64,000 nt of DNA from Allacma fusca (Eukaryota; Arthropoda; Collembola; Symphypleona; Sminthuridae). The position numbers and the translations under genes were made by a program. The notes below the pieces were generated by a model, which saw nothing but the letters and a program-made list of their open reading frames with translations, ran no database searches and was not told where the DNA came from. Within the stretch, counting starts at the first letter, position 1, and every line of letters starts with the position of its first letter. Shown in pieces: positions 52,153-64,000 of this stretch. The stretch spans positions 40,782,250-40,846,249 of the forward strand of contig OX359249.1 in assembly GCA_947179485.1 (NCBI GenBank), read 5' to 3'.

Positions 52153-52231
52153 TGTGTGTGTGTGTGTGTATGTGTGTATGTGTGTGTGTGTGTGTGTGGG
52201 AAGAGAGAAGGAGAGAGAGAGAGAGAGAGAG
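52153..52231 (+). repeat. Compound (TG)n and (GA)n microsatellite
   Basis: Interrupted TG units (52153-52198), a 12-nt linker, then about 10 GA units (52211-52231). The order matches the compound tract at 26147. Confidence 0.95.
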
Positions 52232-52613
52232 GAGTAAATCTACTCGTTTTCTCCGCTTCTCTTTTGTTTACTCAGCCAATCCAAGAGGACTGAATAGAAA
52301 TCTCTAAATTCCTTATCGTCACTTTGCACAGTTCTCAATTTATCAAATTCAATGAGTGTAGCCATAAAGGTGTATCCTTCCTCCACCTCTCCCTATTCCG
52401 TTATAAAGGAGTAATTATGCACGTATAGGGATGTACTGCATGGGGGAAAGGGACGTTGTATAAGCGTATAAAGCAACTCGCATAAAAGGATTATCATTTA
52501 GCAGTGGCGTAGTCCCATCTACTCTCCAGTCTTTGTACATAAGACCACACGTGTATATGGTTTGAAGCGCGGACAGAATTATAAGGACTGTCAATGGATT
52601 CATATAAAATTCA

Positions 52614-52639
52614 AGGGGGGAAAGTATGTCGTCTATAAA
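52614..52639 (+). repeat. G6-AAAGT...TCTATAAA element, copy B
   Basis: AGGGGGGAAAGT, spacer and TCTATAAA repeat the layout of the copy at 26645. An ATTTGCAT octamer follows at 52672. The two copies may be relics of one repeat or a chance resemblance. Confidence 0.3.
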
Positions 52640-53635
52640 AACAAATGAAAATCCTCTTTGGCTATAGGGAGATTTGCATGGGTAATTTACTAACTCTTTT
52701 GGATAGAGAGAATATTATTAAGGTCTATAAAGGTTACACTTAAAGTTGAAATCCAAGATTATTCAAATTTAGCGTTATATCAGAAAGCTTCTATCATCTT
52801 ATTGCCTATAAGACTCTTTCTTTCACTCCTGTCTCCTCTCCAGTCTCTTTTCAATCTCTGCTCTCTGATTATCAATCCCCCACACAAACAATTAAACAGA
52901 AACGACAGTGTACTTTCCCAAATGCGGCGCAATCATGGAGGAAGGACTGAAGACGAATGATGTAATAATTCTGGCAGACATGTATTTAAATAAGAAAGTA
53001 TATGGTAAAATTGCTGAAGTTAACTTATACAGACAGAATTTTTGGAAGACATAAAAAGTGAAAATATCTTTCACAGGAGGAAAGCCCGGGATCCAATGGG
53101 GTCGAAAAGGATCTGAAGTGGAGAGAATTTTCTCGTGGGAAGAGAAAGGAAAAGAAATTGGTAACTCATCTGTCTTTGGTTGAGTAGCAACAATTTCACG
53201 TTCACTTCAGGTGAATGATAAGTGTGAAGGAAATGTACCTTGAACTCGTCCACGATATTCACTTTTTCCTCTTGTGCTCTTCTCAAATAAGAAGGTTACT
53301 ATTGGAAACTGTGGGATTTAAGGAAGGCCTGCATATAAGCATGGGTTACCCGTTCGTTTACAAATGTGGCAATAAAAGCATTGCTTGAGGGTGGAAGGGC
53401 AGATGTGCAAAAGGCTCCCCTCAAAAACTCACAGGCTGTAAATCTTTGAAAAACTCTCTTTCATAAATTATCATACAAAGCCTGTGCGAGAGGTAAAACT
53501 TTGGAATACAATAAAACCCTTCTCGCACAACTTTTCTCTTTTCTCCACTACTTTCTTCGACCCATCCCGTTTCTCTGCTAGTTGTTCAAATCGTCCATTC
53601 CTATCAAACCTGCACAAATTATAGGCCGTTCTTTC

Positions 53636-53649
53636 CTCTCTCTCTCTCT
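53636..53649 (+). repeat. (CT)n microsatellite, short
   Basis: Seven perfect units. Confidence 0.9.
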
Positions 53650-54107
53650 TCTTCCCCGTCCTTTCCCTTTACTTTCCCTGTCCCAACTTTCACTTATCCA
53701 TGTTTTCTTGCTGAGGTCACACTTACTCACAGTCAGAGTGACAAAGCAACTAACCAAAACATCAACTATGGATTCACCCACTCACGGACTTGCCCACTCT
53801 CTGGCCTTTTGTCGCCGTTTTTAGATACATGGATATTTTATGTACTGCTTTCATCAGGACATATCCACAAATTTGTAGGAAATTTTACATCTCCCTCATT
53901 CACTCCCTCGGTGTGCTACAAACATGTCACCAATTGTGCTCCATGAGGAAAACTTTTGTGGTTTAATGCACTTGGAAACATTGGTTTGGACATGAGTCCG
54001 TGAGGAATGGTACGTAGTACATTACACACAAAGAGGAGTAGCCAAGTATTACAAATTGTTGGGACAGAAATTACTCGAAAATCAGCTCTTTAGAACGGCT
54101 CATTGAT

Positions 54108-54171
54108 GGTAATTCCTCCGTAATAAAATATCTCATTGGAAGGAATTACCTTTTAAAGGCAATTACCTTTT
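54108..54171 (+). repeat. Inverted repeat with an added direct repeat
   Basis: GGTAATTCCT (54108-54117) is exactly inverted by AGGAATTACC (54141-54150), separated by 23 nt. The right arm runs into AATTACCTTTT (54144-54154), repeated exactly at 54161-54171. Fold-back plus slippage, a small element remnant or a paired binding site are all possible. Confidence 0.7.
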
Positions 54172-56159
54172 CTAACACCTTCCTTGCACCCAAAAGGAGC
54201 TTCCCAATTCCCTCAAATTCCAAGCATTGGCATTCATTGGAGTGCACATGGGTTTCGTCATTTTCAGGGAAAAGTAAAACTGATTTGATGGTTTTCATCT
54301 AACGGCTTGGTTCCCAAGATCTGGGAAAATCTGTGGAAGGAACGGAATGAGGAGATAGGAAAGGTGGTTAAGTATAAAAGCTTGCTGAGGCAGCACTCTG
54401 CGTGCAATTCGGCCAGAAAATCATGGAGTGCGTGGTTATTGAAAGAAGGAATGGACACAAGTCATGGGAATTATACGGTCACTTCCTCTCATCGATTCTG
54501 GAGGGCCAGAAGGGAGCCAGAAAAGGAAGGCTCCATCAAATGCACAAATGGTCCCGTGTACACACGCTTGTATAATGACCCAGGATATTAGCCCCGTTAT
54601 TTCTAAGTTTACTCTTGGTTGAAAAAGAAAAGTAAATCTGTTCTGTCAGCTATTTTGTGCTTTCTTTCTCCGCTTTCCCCCTCTCTCAATAGCAAGACAA
54701 AGTGAGAGGGAAGAAATCGGCTTAGAAAATTTTACCCTGGAATTTACGTTCTGATCCCTTTTCATACCCTTTTCACGCAAACCTGATTGAGTCATTGCCA
54801 GAACACTCCTTTTCAACGCATATTCTCATGCATAGGTAAACACTTTAGTACATACGGCCAGACCATGCACATCCCTATCCCTAAGTTGAGTAAGACGAAT
54901 TTTAAGCGCCATTAGTAAATCCACACACTCTTATAAATATTACATAGTCCTATTTTCAAACTTTCAACATGAATTCAATATGAATTATTTTATTATTTTT
55001 GGCAACCATTACAAAAGCAAGCAAGAAAAGAACTAAAGTAAAATTCTAAAAGAGTCTCTGCCATTATGGTTGCAAAATCCTCAGCACTCCAAGTTCCTAA
55101 TGGATAAATATACATAGATAGATACGTCAAGGTACATTATGGACGTACTTACTACCTTTCTCCATAAATTTTCAGGGCGAGCATCAATTAAGGAAATTTT
55201 ATTCAATTAAAAGCCCAACCAAAAAATCTATACTCACTATCCCAAGCTAGACAGAGCTTAAGAATTGCACAGGGGCAAAAATTAATTTTTCACATTATAC
55301 ATAAAAAACATCAAAGAAATATGTTCACTCACCCACGCACATTTCCCAGAATATCAGCAAACGAAATGGAAGTGTACCAAACAAAGTAAAAATGAGAAAC
55401 AGTGCTTTGAATGTAATCATCTTTATTACAGGCATTTATAAAAAAAACAGTAGAGACTTATAATATCTATGATAAAATTCACTTGGAATAGCGTACCCTA
55501 CTGACTGTGAGTCAATGTAAGGCTATACGCCTGCTCAAAAGCAGTGACAATAAAGTCTTTATATAAAATTATATATGACTTTAGTAATAGATGATTTGAT
55601 TTGACGCTGACAAATAGACGAGAGATAACTACTGTTCCCTACTCATTAAAATGTTTACCCACGTCCCTAAATCATGTTTCCTGTCAAAGTAAAGAAATTA
55701 AAAAGAAGTGAAGTAAGAAATTGAATTGAAGTGAGAAATTAAATAGTTGTTTATCCGTCATCTCACCATTTCCGTCAAGTTACAGACTCAAGCATATGAG
55801 GAGGAATCACATGGACGAATTTTTATAGCCACTTACCTCACAGCTTAAGTGGGTTTGCTCCATTGTGAGTGTTCGTAAACAGCCAGATTTGTGATGGAAG
55901 TTGGGAAATATGTACAAGGAGCCATAAAATTTGGCAGGAGCATTTGCCAGCATATTCCAAGCTCGTGCATCCCATATTAATTCATGCCAGGGCAAGCTCA
56001 CGCATGCAGGTGAAATATTTCCAAGTTCTCTGTACGTATCTACATGAGATTCTGTATAAATAACAACATGGGGGGAGAGTTTTGGAAGCACGAGAGAAGC
56101 CCTCATTCCAAAAGTTTCCTATATATGAGCTGCTCATGAATTCCGAAACGGTCACAAAA

Positions 56160-56179
56160 TCTCTCTCTCTCTCTCTCTC
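56160..56179 (+). repeat. (TC)n microsatellite
   Basis: About 10 perfect units. Confidence 0.95.
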
Positions 56180-59100
56180 GTTTCACTCGGGACAAAGAAA
56201 CTGTCATCTAACCACACTTGCCAGATATGGGGAATGAAAGGGTTAATCTGTAGTCAAGATCCGACTTAGGAATATCTGTGATTAGCATCATCTCCGAACA
56301 AGAGGAATTTGACTATAAATGCTCATATCTTGTGGAGTTTCCTTTCACTTGCTCACTTCTGCTCTCTCTCCCCCTTTTCACTTTCTCTCGCGAATTCTTT
56401 TCATGTCTCGCACTTTCTCAACCACACTACCCTCACCTTCTCCCCTTACTAACAAGGTCGGGAGCCCAGCTGGAGGATCGTCTATTGTGACCGTAAGTTT
56501 TTGGGGGGAATGGTGTAGGGAAGAAAGTTGAACTCACGAGTGAAGCAATGGAGATAGAAAAAGGGTTTACGTGCAAGGAGGAGGAGGAGGGGAAAAGCTT
56601 AACCCATTGTTATTTCTATCTCCAACTGACTTCATTCCACAGCTGAAGAGTGACAACCCTATTGACCCTCGTCTGAAGGAAGGAGATAGGCTTATAGAAT
56701 AGATAAGCTTCATCAATACACGTTTCTGCACAAGTTCCTGTACTAACGGCTTGCATACACAAGCACATACAAATTTTTGGCATGGTCACGAACAAACTAC
56801 TGTAGATTGCAACATACTTAAGGATCGTGGGCGGAAAAGCATCCACCAAGATTTTGGCTCTTGTCTATTGAATTTGTGGACCTGAGCGGGAATAATTCTA
56901 CACATGTCTTTTTTAAAGTCCTCACAAACTCTCAGAATCCTGTCCCACTTTTTATGTGAGTTCTTGATCCCATAGGAGCGGAGCCTCAAATCTTAAGTAT
57001 GTTTCATCAAATCGGTCATATTTTTTTTAGAGCCACAAAACACAACATAATTGTATCTAGTGCTCAATAAGCTTTATTTGGAGCTTGATTACAACTCTAA
57101 ACCTCAATCAGTTCAGGGAAAGGATTATAGCAACCCTGTAATTGTGAATGGAGTGGAATAAAGCAAAGTCAAAGTAGGAGCTGGGAATGTAAGAGATTAC
57201 TGAAGGGGGCGAGTTGGGAACCATGGCGATGAGCCTGGAATAACATTAGCGTAACTATTTATTATGGCAGTAAATATAAGCTTGAACTCTTGAATCGACT
57301 TAATTAAGCAAATTAAAGCTCAAGGAAGGAATATACATTCAAAGAAAACTGCTTCCAGGAAATTACTGGTAAAGCAATAATTTCCTAAAGAACAATATTT
57401 CAGCGGATTTCAGTCCCTTGTGGAAAAACTGATACTAGAAACTGTTTTGTATTTTAATTTTTTTTTACTGAAATTTTATAATAAAAATCTTGTGCTGTAG
57501 TCGGAAGGAACCTTGAGAGCTTACATGACTTGGAACTTTCGCTGGAGAAGGATTTAGTAATGAAGGAGATGTCTGCGGATTTTTTGCTGATTTTTCAAAA
57601 AGGACTTGTGAAAAAGCTCTCCCCTGATGCATGTGTACACATAGGATGAACTGTATTGTGCGAAGAAAAGCATTTCTCTACACATTTGTATCGCATATGA
57701 GGAAATACAAGGACTGCATATTTGTTTTCATGTATGTACAGATAAGTATTGGGGCTTCCTTACATGGCGTGGCGATGATGCTCTGGATTGGAGACGTCGT
57801 CACCTTCCGCCCGCTTTTCCTCCTCTCCGTTCACGCGAACTCTCATTGGATTTTTCAATAATCTTGACTTTCACTTGATCCTTCTCATTTCCCCCGTCAA
57901 TCAAAAAAATAACAACAGCGGTCATACTGAATGACAAGAGAGGGGATGCTCCCTACGTGGGAGCACTTTCGTAGCAACATGGTCCTCAAAATAAGTCAAT
58001 ACTTTCACTATAAAAATCCACTCACTTATTCACCTTCTCCCCCCAAAAAATACTTCCAAGGAAGCTTAAGTATAGGAAAAACAAACATTTCTCTTTCCTT
58101 TCTCAGGACATTCTCACGCTATATAAATACTTGCGAATAGAAAGAAAGCCAGAGAGAAAGCATCCCAGGAACGATAAACATTGGGAAGGAGAGAGAAAAA
58201 CTCGGTGAGGGAACATTTGAGTAAAATCTGGTATTATTAAAGCTAGGATAAATGAAAAAAAAAATCTCCCTGAAAGAAAAAGATATTCAAGTCCAGAAGA
58301 CGGTGGAAAGAATCTGTGCCGGGTGGAGGCATGAACAAGAAAGAAAAGCTCAAAGTGATCGGATCAGTAGAGTGCAATGAAAGGGAGAGGGAAAAAAAGA
58401 AAAGAAAGCGTCCAGCGACTTACAAGAACATTTTACGGAAGATTACAGGAATGCAGTGCCAGACTAATGAGAAATTGCTCAGTTCATTCGTTGAAAGAGG
58501 AAAAAAATTCTTGTTTTTTTAGGAGAAAGCATGTGCTCTGAGCATGTGAGGATTTTTCACTGCAGTGGAATTTTTCAGAATCAGTTATTCACAAGGTGTG
58601 ATGTATTGCATTTTTCCCAGCGAAGTCAACTAGCGTGAAAATAATCTTGGGCAAAACATTCGTGGGGGGAGAACAAACATTGAAGAACATAGTCTGTTGA
58701 GGGAGAAAAGAACGGAGGATGAAGGGCAATATTCGTATGGGGCAAAGATTGGCAATGAGAGCTGTTCCTTCTTTTAATGTCTTCCTTTTCCTAGAGAAAC
58801 CAAGCGTGAGATATTCTCTAACCCCGTACGTTACATTAGCCAACATTACCAAGTGACTGTCGCCGAAAAGAAATGAGTGGTGCGGGGAACTCAGAGAGCT
58901 TACGTAAGTGAGCACTGCTTTCCCCTAAATGTATCAAATGCATATACTAGTCTACCCTTTTCTACAGTGATGGAACTTCCAGATACTTACTATCACATGA
59001 GAGCATGCTTTCTCTTCCTATAAGATTTCCATTTCTGAGAATTTTCCTTGGAAGCATTTTGCATAGAGGCGTGCAATACTTTAGATATGTAGGAATAGAG

Positions 59101-61447
59101 ATAGGTATATAATTACATATAGAGGGATGCAAGGCTTAGAATGTACCTCATCCGAGGAGAGGTTCGTTCCCTATGATTTTAGATGCGGGATGAGAGATGC
59201 ATATGCGGACCATACCGTCAACGGGACATTTGTTAATATAGTTATTCAGTGCATTTGGAGGGACGAGTATGTTCTGAATGGGATGGCCGGAGTGAGCATT
59301 GTTTGAGTTGGATAAAATCCAGAGTAAGCGGTTTTCTCCTCTTCCCCTCCTTTATCCATTCCTAGCTACTACTCCTCTGCCCTGAAGAAAGTAAGTGTTT
59401 GTTCGGAGTAAGAGTGAGTTCTCAATTTTGTACATCTATACACACAAGGCTCAAGAGTTGTAATAAGTAGACACCTAGCAGTGTTTTATGACGATGTATT
59501 TACAGCTCTGTCGATTCTGTAGAGTCGTCGTCCGCAGTGGAGTTTTGTCCTTTTTTGAGCAGGCATTCTCTTAATAGTATGAATGATGTGTACTCGTATA
59601 AGCAACTTTTATGCAAACAGTGAGTCCTTAAAAACACCCGTGGAGCTGGTGCGTAGCCTAGGTAAAAGAGAGGATGGTGCTCATGAGGGTGCATTTATGT
59701 GAAGGAAATTTATGTACATAATTGACAGAGTGCTGCGTTTTTAGAGCCTTTCAGGGTCCTTTTAGCGTCCTTCCGAGCTCTTTTTATTCCAACTAAATCT
59801 CATGTTCCGGTGACAATGGAAACGGGAAGCAAGGGAAAGTTTAGAGAGGGGAGACGGTGGAGGTCAAAGGTGAAAGTGTATGCAGAGGGCGGAGGAGGAA
59901 TCCTGGGAGAGAAATTTAAGTTGCTAGAACCGCCATTAAGAGAGCCCTCCCGGGACCAACTTATTCCTCACGTTCGCCTTCCACTTTCAGTGACAACCAA
60001 TGAAATTAAATCGCGCTGTAATGCGTCAATAAAAATAGCCATAGAGTTTTCTATCTCCGCTGCTATCTCTTTTTTCCTCCTCTTTCTCATCGTCTCCACA
60101 CTTGCATCCCAGCACAATCTAAATAACCAACTTGGTTGAAAACATGTTTGGAAATGGAATGCCTTTTTGGATGTAGCAGCGGAGGAGTCCAACAACTTTC
60201 ACTCTTTGTCTTGGTTCCCTTCTCATGTTTCTTGTCTTTATGACAGTAGCAGAAGTACTAGCTCTTGATGTTTCTTCAGTCGTCATAATAGAAAATTGTT
60301 CACTGGTACAATTATGTGTCATTTCTCTTTCCGAGCTTCCTCGCACTGGCAAAGGCCGGGATTGAGCAGGCGCATATGAAAGTAGATGTAGGTAATTCGC
60401 TTTATTTGAATTCCAAGACAATCCTTATTTTTCACAATTCTTTATGAGTCGTGTGCATACAAGAGCCATATTATGTTGGGACAAACTCCGACAACGCATA
60501 ATATGATCATGTGAAGCAAGTTTCTAAAACCAAGGAGCAAATGGCTGGAGAAATACAGAACCAACTTTTTGCTACAATACTAATAATTCTAAAGTAACAC
60601 AAACACTTTGTCTTACGAATTGTCCTAGACTGTTTGCGTGCTTTCACAATGCTTTCTCCACACTTTCACCAACATTCTTTCGACTTTTGTAATAATTCCC
60701 TGAATTTCACTTCCCTCTTTCTTCTTCATCTGACGGCTCTCTTTCACAAACATCAAGCTTTTACCCAGCTTTCTGTCGACGTTCTTTAGTATTGTATTGC
60801 TTCTTTCATTTCTACCCGTCGCCATCACTTAAGTTTAGCCTGCCCTAACTTTCCGTCGCTATCTCTGACCTCGAAAGCTTCAGTCTGTGTTGGGTGTTGA
60901 ACTGGCGGAGGAACCTCAGTTGCCACGCTTTACACTTTGGTGGAAATTGTTTTTGCCCTTTTGCATACTTTGGTAAGGCATGGAAAAAAAAAGCTCTTTA
61001 CTTTGGGGTTTTACATGAGAGGAAGGAGAAAGACGGAGCAAAGGAATAGGAATAAGACGGAGAGCAGAATGAGGGAGAGAATGTTAGGTCAATAAAGGAT
61101 CGTATTTACATGGTGGGCGAGTAAAGCATGATGTAAATGTTGGTGGGAGAAATTGTATCGACTTTTTCCTCCAAGCTGTGGCTGTCCTTACACACGAAGG
61201 AATTGACACTGAAGAGATGATATTGTAAGTCGATGGACGGCCTCTCCGGAGCAATCTTGAGAGTAGCAGTCAAGTGATGAGGTAGGATAGGACGTGAAGA
61301 GTTAGTTTTGTAATAGTCAGAGCTCCTTCTTTCTCTCCTTCTAAAAGAGAGACTTTAGGAGAAAGTTTTGAGTAGAATGTAAAACTTCGGTAGACATTGA
61401 AAATTCCTATCATTCAGTTGTGTGGGGGCTTGTGAGTGTATGTATGG

Positions 61448-61449
<2 letters not shown>

Positions 61450-61513
<64 letters not shown>
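61450..61513 (+). repeat. (TC)n microsatellite, 64 bp
   Basis: About 32 perfect units, the longest simple repeat in the window. Confidence 0.97.
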
Positions 61514-61515
<2 letters not shown>

Positions 61516-62949
61516 CTTGCACTATTTTCCAAGGCAGTCCATAAATTCAGTAAAAGGCTAAGACGGAGTGACGATAAATTACCAAAGAGTAAGAGAGAAA
61601 GTCCGGAGCTGTGCTGTTCTCCAATGCAATGGACATCATTGAGATTTCACTTGTTATAACGCACAACATATCTCAGACTTGTACTTTCTCTTTCCTCCTT
61701 TCTCTTCGTGTTTGCCAAACTATAGAGACATGTGTGTGTGTATAGTCAATGCAGATGTGACTACTTCAGTCTCACCCTCCTTCCTTCTGACTGCCTGGTG
61801 TGGTCCTATCTTTGAAAACTTGTACTTCTCTCCTAATGTACTTCTTTCATCTACTTAGCTATCGCCATACATTCACCATAGATTTATTCTGTCGGAGACA
61901 CAATCCCCTGAAAACTCCTTGACATGCTTACATATGCCAAGGCAGTATCCTTTAGTTCCTTCCTTCACTGTTACTCTTCAATTTATTCACACTTCTCTCT
62001 TTCTCTATCCCCCCCAACCTTATACACATGTCAAGTCTACATGGAGCATTCAAACCATTTCTCCAATCAAAGATGAGCATAGAGAGACTAGGGCACCACG
62101 TGTGTGCCACTCTCACTTTCATATGCTTTCACTTTCGCATATGTCCTCCAGCCCAAGCCCACACAACTTCTCCCCTTGAAAATAAATTCCATCGTTATCC
62201 AAATGCTTACGTTGCATGCTCTTTCCTGTGTAAATACATTTCCCTCCAACGGTAATCTCGCTCATCCCCTCCTTTATTTCGTGCGGGTGTGTGTCTTCCT
62301 CTCCAGCACTTGTGTTCTACTCCTCTCCCTCCACAAGAGTCTACACTGATTTAGCCCGGGAAAATTAAAAACTAGAGAACGTGGAAGTTTTCGAGAGAAA
62401 GCAAAATGTTTGCGAAGCTCCTTGGTAGTAATTCCGGAGAGGCACAACATCCCGACGAGTATTCACCTCAGCATTATCACCACTACCTTTGAAGATAAAA
62501 TACTGTTGAGGGGGGAAATGCATAGGGTTTACCGGGGGAAAAGGGAGAGTAAGATATAAATTATTTTTTCCGAGCCCGACAGTTACAAGATAATCTGAAG
62601 AGAAGAACCGTTTCCATAAAGATAGGAAAAACTTGCGTTAGCTGAGAGAGTGCGCTCTGCCTCCACAGAGAGCTGAGTTGATCTAATAGAGCATAATTAT
62701 ATACTGAGTATAAACAATTTCCCTACCTACTTGGGAACTACCTTTCACCAGACCTTTATCATCCCAAATACCGATAGATAGATATGTGCGCATATATTTG
62801 CTCAAAATAATTTTTTAAAGATAGGGACCCTTCTTCAAACTTGGACTGCTGGGCTTGATAGCTTTGTCTATACTAGAAAGGTTGACAGGAAGCACATTTG
62901 TGACATATTAGCGTCCGTGTGTTTTTGTGTGCTTAGGAGAGACGAAGCG

Positions 62950-62972
62950 GGAGAGAGAGAGAGAGAGAGAGG
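62950..62972 (+). repeat. (GA)n microsatellite
   Basis: About 11 perfect units. Confidence 0.95.
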
Positions 62973-63426
62973 AGTAAGCTCGCATAAATCTCCAGCCATT
63001 CAGAATTTACGAGAGGATTTTTCCATATGGAACATTGGAATATGTTGATCAATTTAGTAGAGTTGAGCCCGTTAAAGTTGCATAAACCGAGTTAGCCATC
63101 CCATTACAAAGTGCGGCAAGAGAAAACTTTTCGGCAATGATCTCATAAATATTTAGATATCATCCAAACACTACTCCCGCCTTCTCCTACATCATCCTCT
63201 TTTTCCTCAACAGCGTCTCTTTCCCTGCTCCTTCAGCGACTCAATACTAGGCGGGCAGAAGAGTTAACTCGCATATGTAGCCTGCCCGCCCCTGTTTGTA
63301 GTCACTTCCTCTTCCTTATACCATCCGACTCGAAAGTAGTAGTTGGTGTGCAAGTTCCGCTCAAAAGTCTCCTACATACCTTCTTTTCTATCTCCCCACA
63401 TAACATTTACTTTCTCTTTTTTTCCC

Positions 63427-63441
63427 TCTCTCTCTCTCTCT
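63427..63441 (+). repeat. (CT)n microsatellite, short
   Basis: About seven units in a pyrimidine-rich stretch. Confidence 0.92.
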
Positions 63442-64000
63442 TTCTCTATTCACATATGCACGAAAATGCGTTCAGTGTAACTCACGTCACCTTTACAACC
63501 ATCTTAGCTCTCTCGGAGCATTCATCTTACATACAATTCAAATCCGCTGCAACAAATACACAACTTTCTCATCCTCCTTTTTTTCTCCTCCTGCTATTGC
63601 AAGACCGGGCTGTCCTAGTGGCTTTCATTCCTCACCACCGGCCCTTCATTATTTATTCCATGCATAGAATGCATGAATTATTCATGACGACTCACCGTTC
63701 GTTACAGAATTGAAATGGACGATGGTTTCCAAAAACTCCTCACTTCTTCCCTCCTCTTCCTTCCGCTAGCTTCCCTTCTGTAAACTTTGACAAAAATTCA
63801 AAAACTATTTTCATATGAATAAACTTACCCTAAGACATCCCAGCTTTCTCTTGAATTAAAAATTACTGAGACCTATAAAGCGCATAAGTCAGACTCTTCC
63901 CTTTATTTACATTTCGCTTCCGGGGAATTCGTATGGTGTAGAATCGATTTGTAGAAATATGTCTCCTCTCGAGAATCCTTCGCTCTGGGTGGCGTTGGTA

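Larger units (their letters stand above)
42911..54107. other. Non-coding stretch, 42.9-54.1 kb
   Basis: No gene is recognised. I see long purine-rich runs on the plus strand (about 44.6-45.1 kb), CT tracts (45274, 47100, 51025, 53636), a GA tract at 45562, a compound GT and GA tract at 52153-52231 and two T-runs at 50143 and 50260. The ORFs of 70-150 codons overlap on both strands and match nothing familiar. Confidence 0.55.
54172..64000. other. Non-coding stretch, 54.2-64 kb
   Basis: No gene is recognised to the right edge. The stretch includes CT tracts at 56160, 61450 (64 bp, the longest in the window) and 63427, a GA tract at 62950, an A- and T-rich part at about 54.9-55.7 kb, and TACATA-rich patches at 55.1, 57.6 and 59.1 kb. 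Short open frames (up to 121 codons) are repeat-driven or featureless. Confidence 0.55.

Noticed and set aside
1-64000. CRISPR arrays, bacterial operons, phage or mobile-element genes
   Set aside because: No regularly spaced long repeats, no dense same-strand gene runs and no transposase, integrase or reverse-transcriptase motifs were seen. The splice donor and repeat content fit animal nuclear DNA.

Overview
The window reads as animal nuclear DNA, most likely arthropod. There are no closely packed open frames, no bacterial-type operons and no tRNA or rRNA genes that I could find. About 30 (GA/CT)n and nine (CA/GT)n microsatellites are scattered through otherwise unique sequence. The one convincing coding segment ends at a textbook splice donor and encodes the start of a Kekkon-like (kek family) leucine-rich-repeat receptor, a family best known from insects. 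I cannot name the species or order.

Layout. The recognisable gene lies at the left edge on the minus strand. Coding exon 1 (2547 down to 2356, 64 codons) holds a signal peptide and a complete LRR N-terminal cap and ends in CAG|GTATGT. From 2355 to the left edge is the start of intron 1; the LRR, Ig, transmembrane and cytoplasmic exons lie outside the window. Just upstream of the start codon are an in-frame stop, a possible 3' splice site near 2602 (which would imply a separate noncoding first exon) and a weak TATA/Inr candidate near 2850-2886.

From about 2.9 kb to 64 kb I found no second gene I can name, and no transposase, reverse transcriptase, LTR or satellite array. Two stretches are flagged as low-confidence transcribed candidates: a TATA-like box, 175-codon open frame and AATAAA at 19677-20868 (plus strand), and a compositionally distinct block at 31930-32460. 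The rest looks like intergenic or 5'-intronic DNA upstream of the Kekkon-like gene. It carries microsatellites, an over-represented dispersed octamer (GAGAAAGT/ACTTTCTC, about 45 copies by eye), AT-rich blocks dense in homeodomain core sites, and several perfect palindromes and stem-loops.

The simplest reading is the 5' end of a developmental receptor gene with a long upstream regulatory or intronic domain. I saw no clear evidence of a new multi-gene system. The most unusual features are the dispersed octamer and its local cluster at 10.79-11.11 kb, plus a few structured or palindromic elements that can be tested for conservation.
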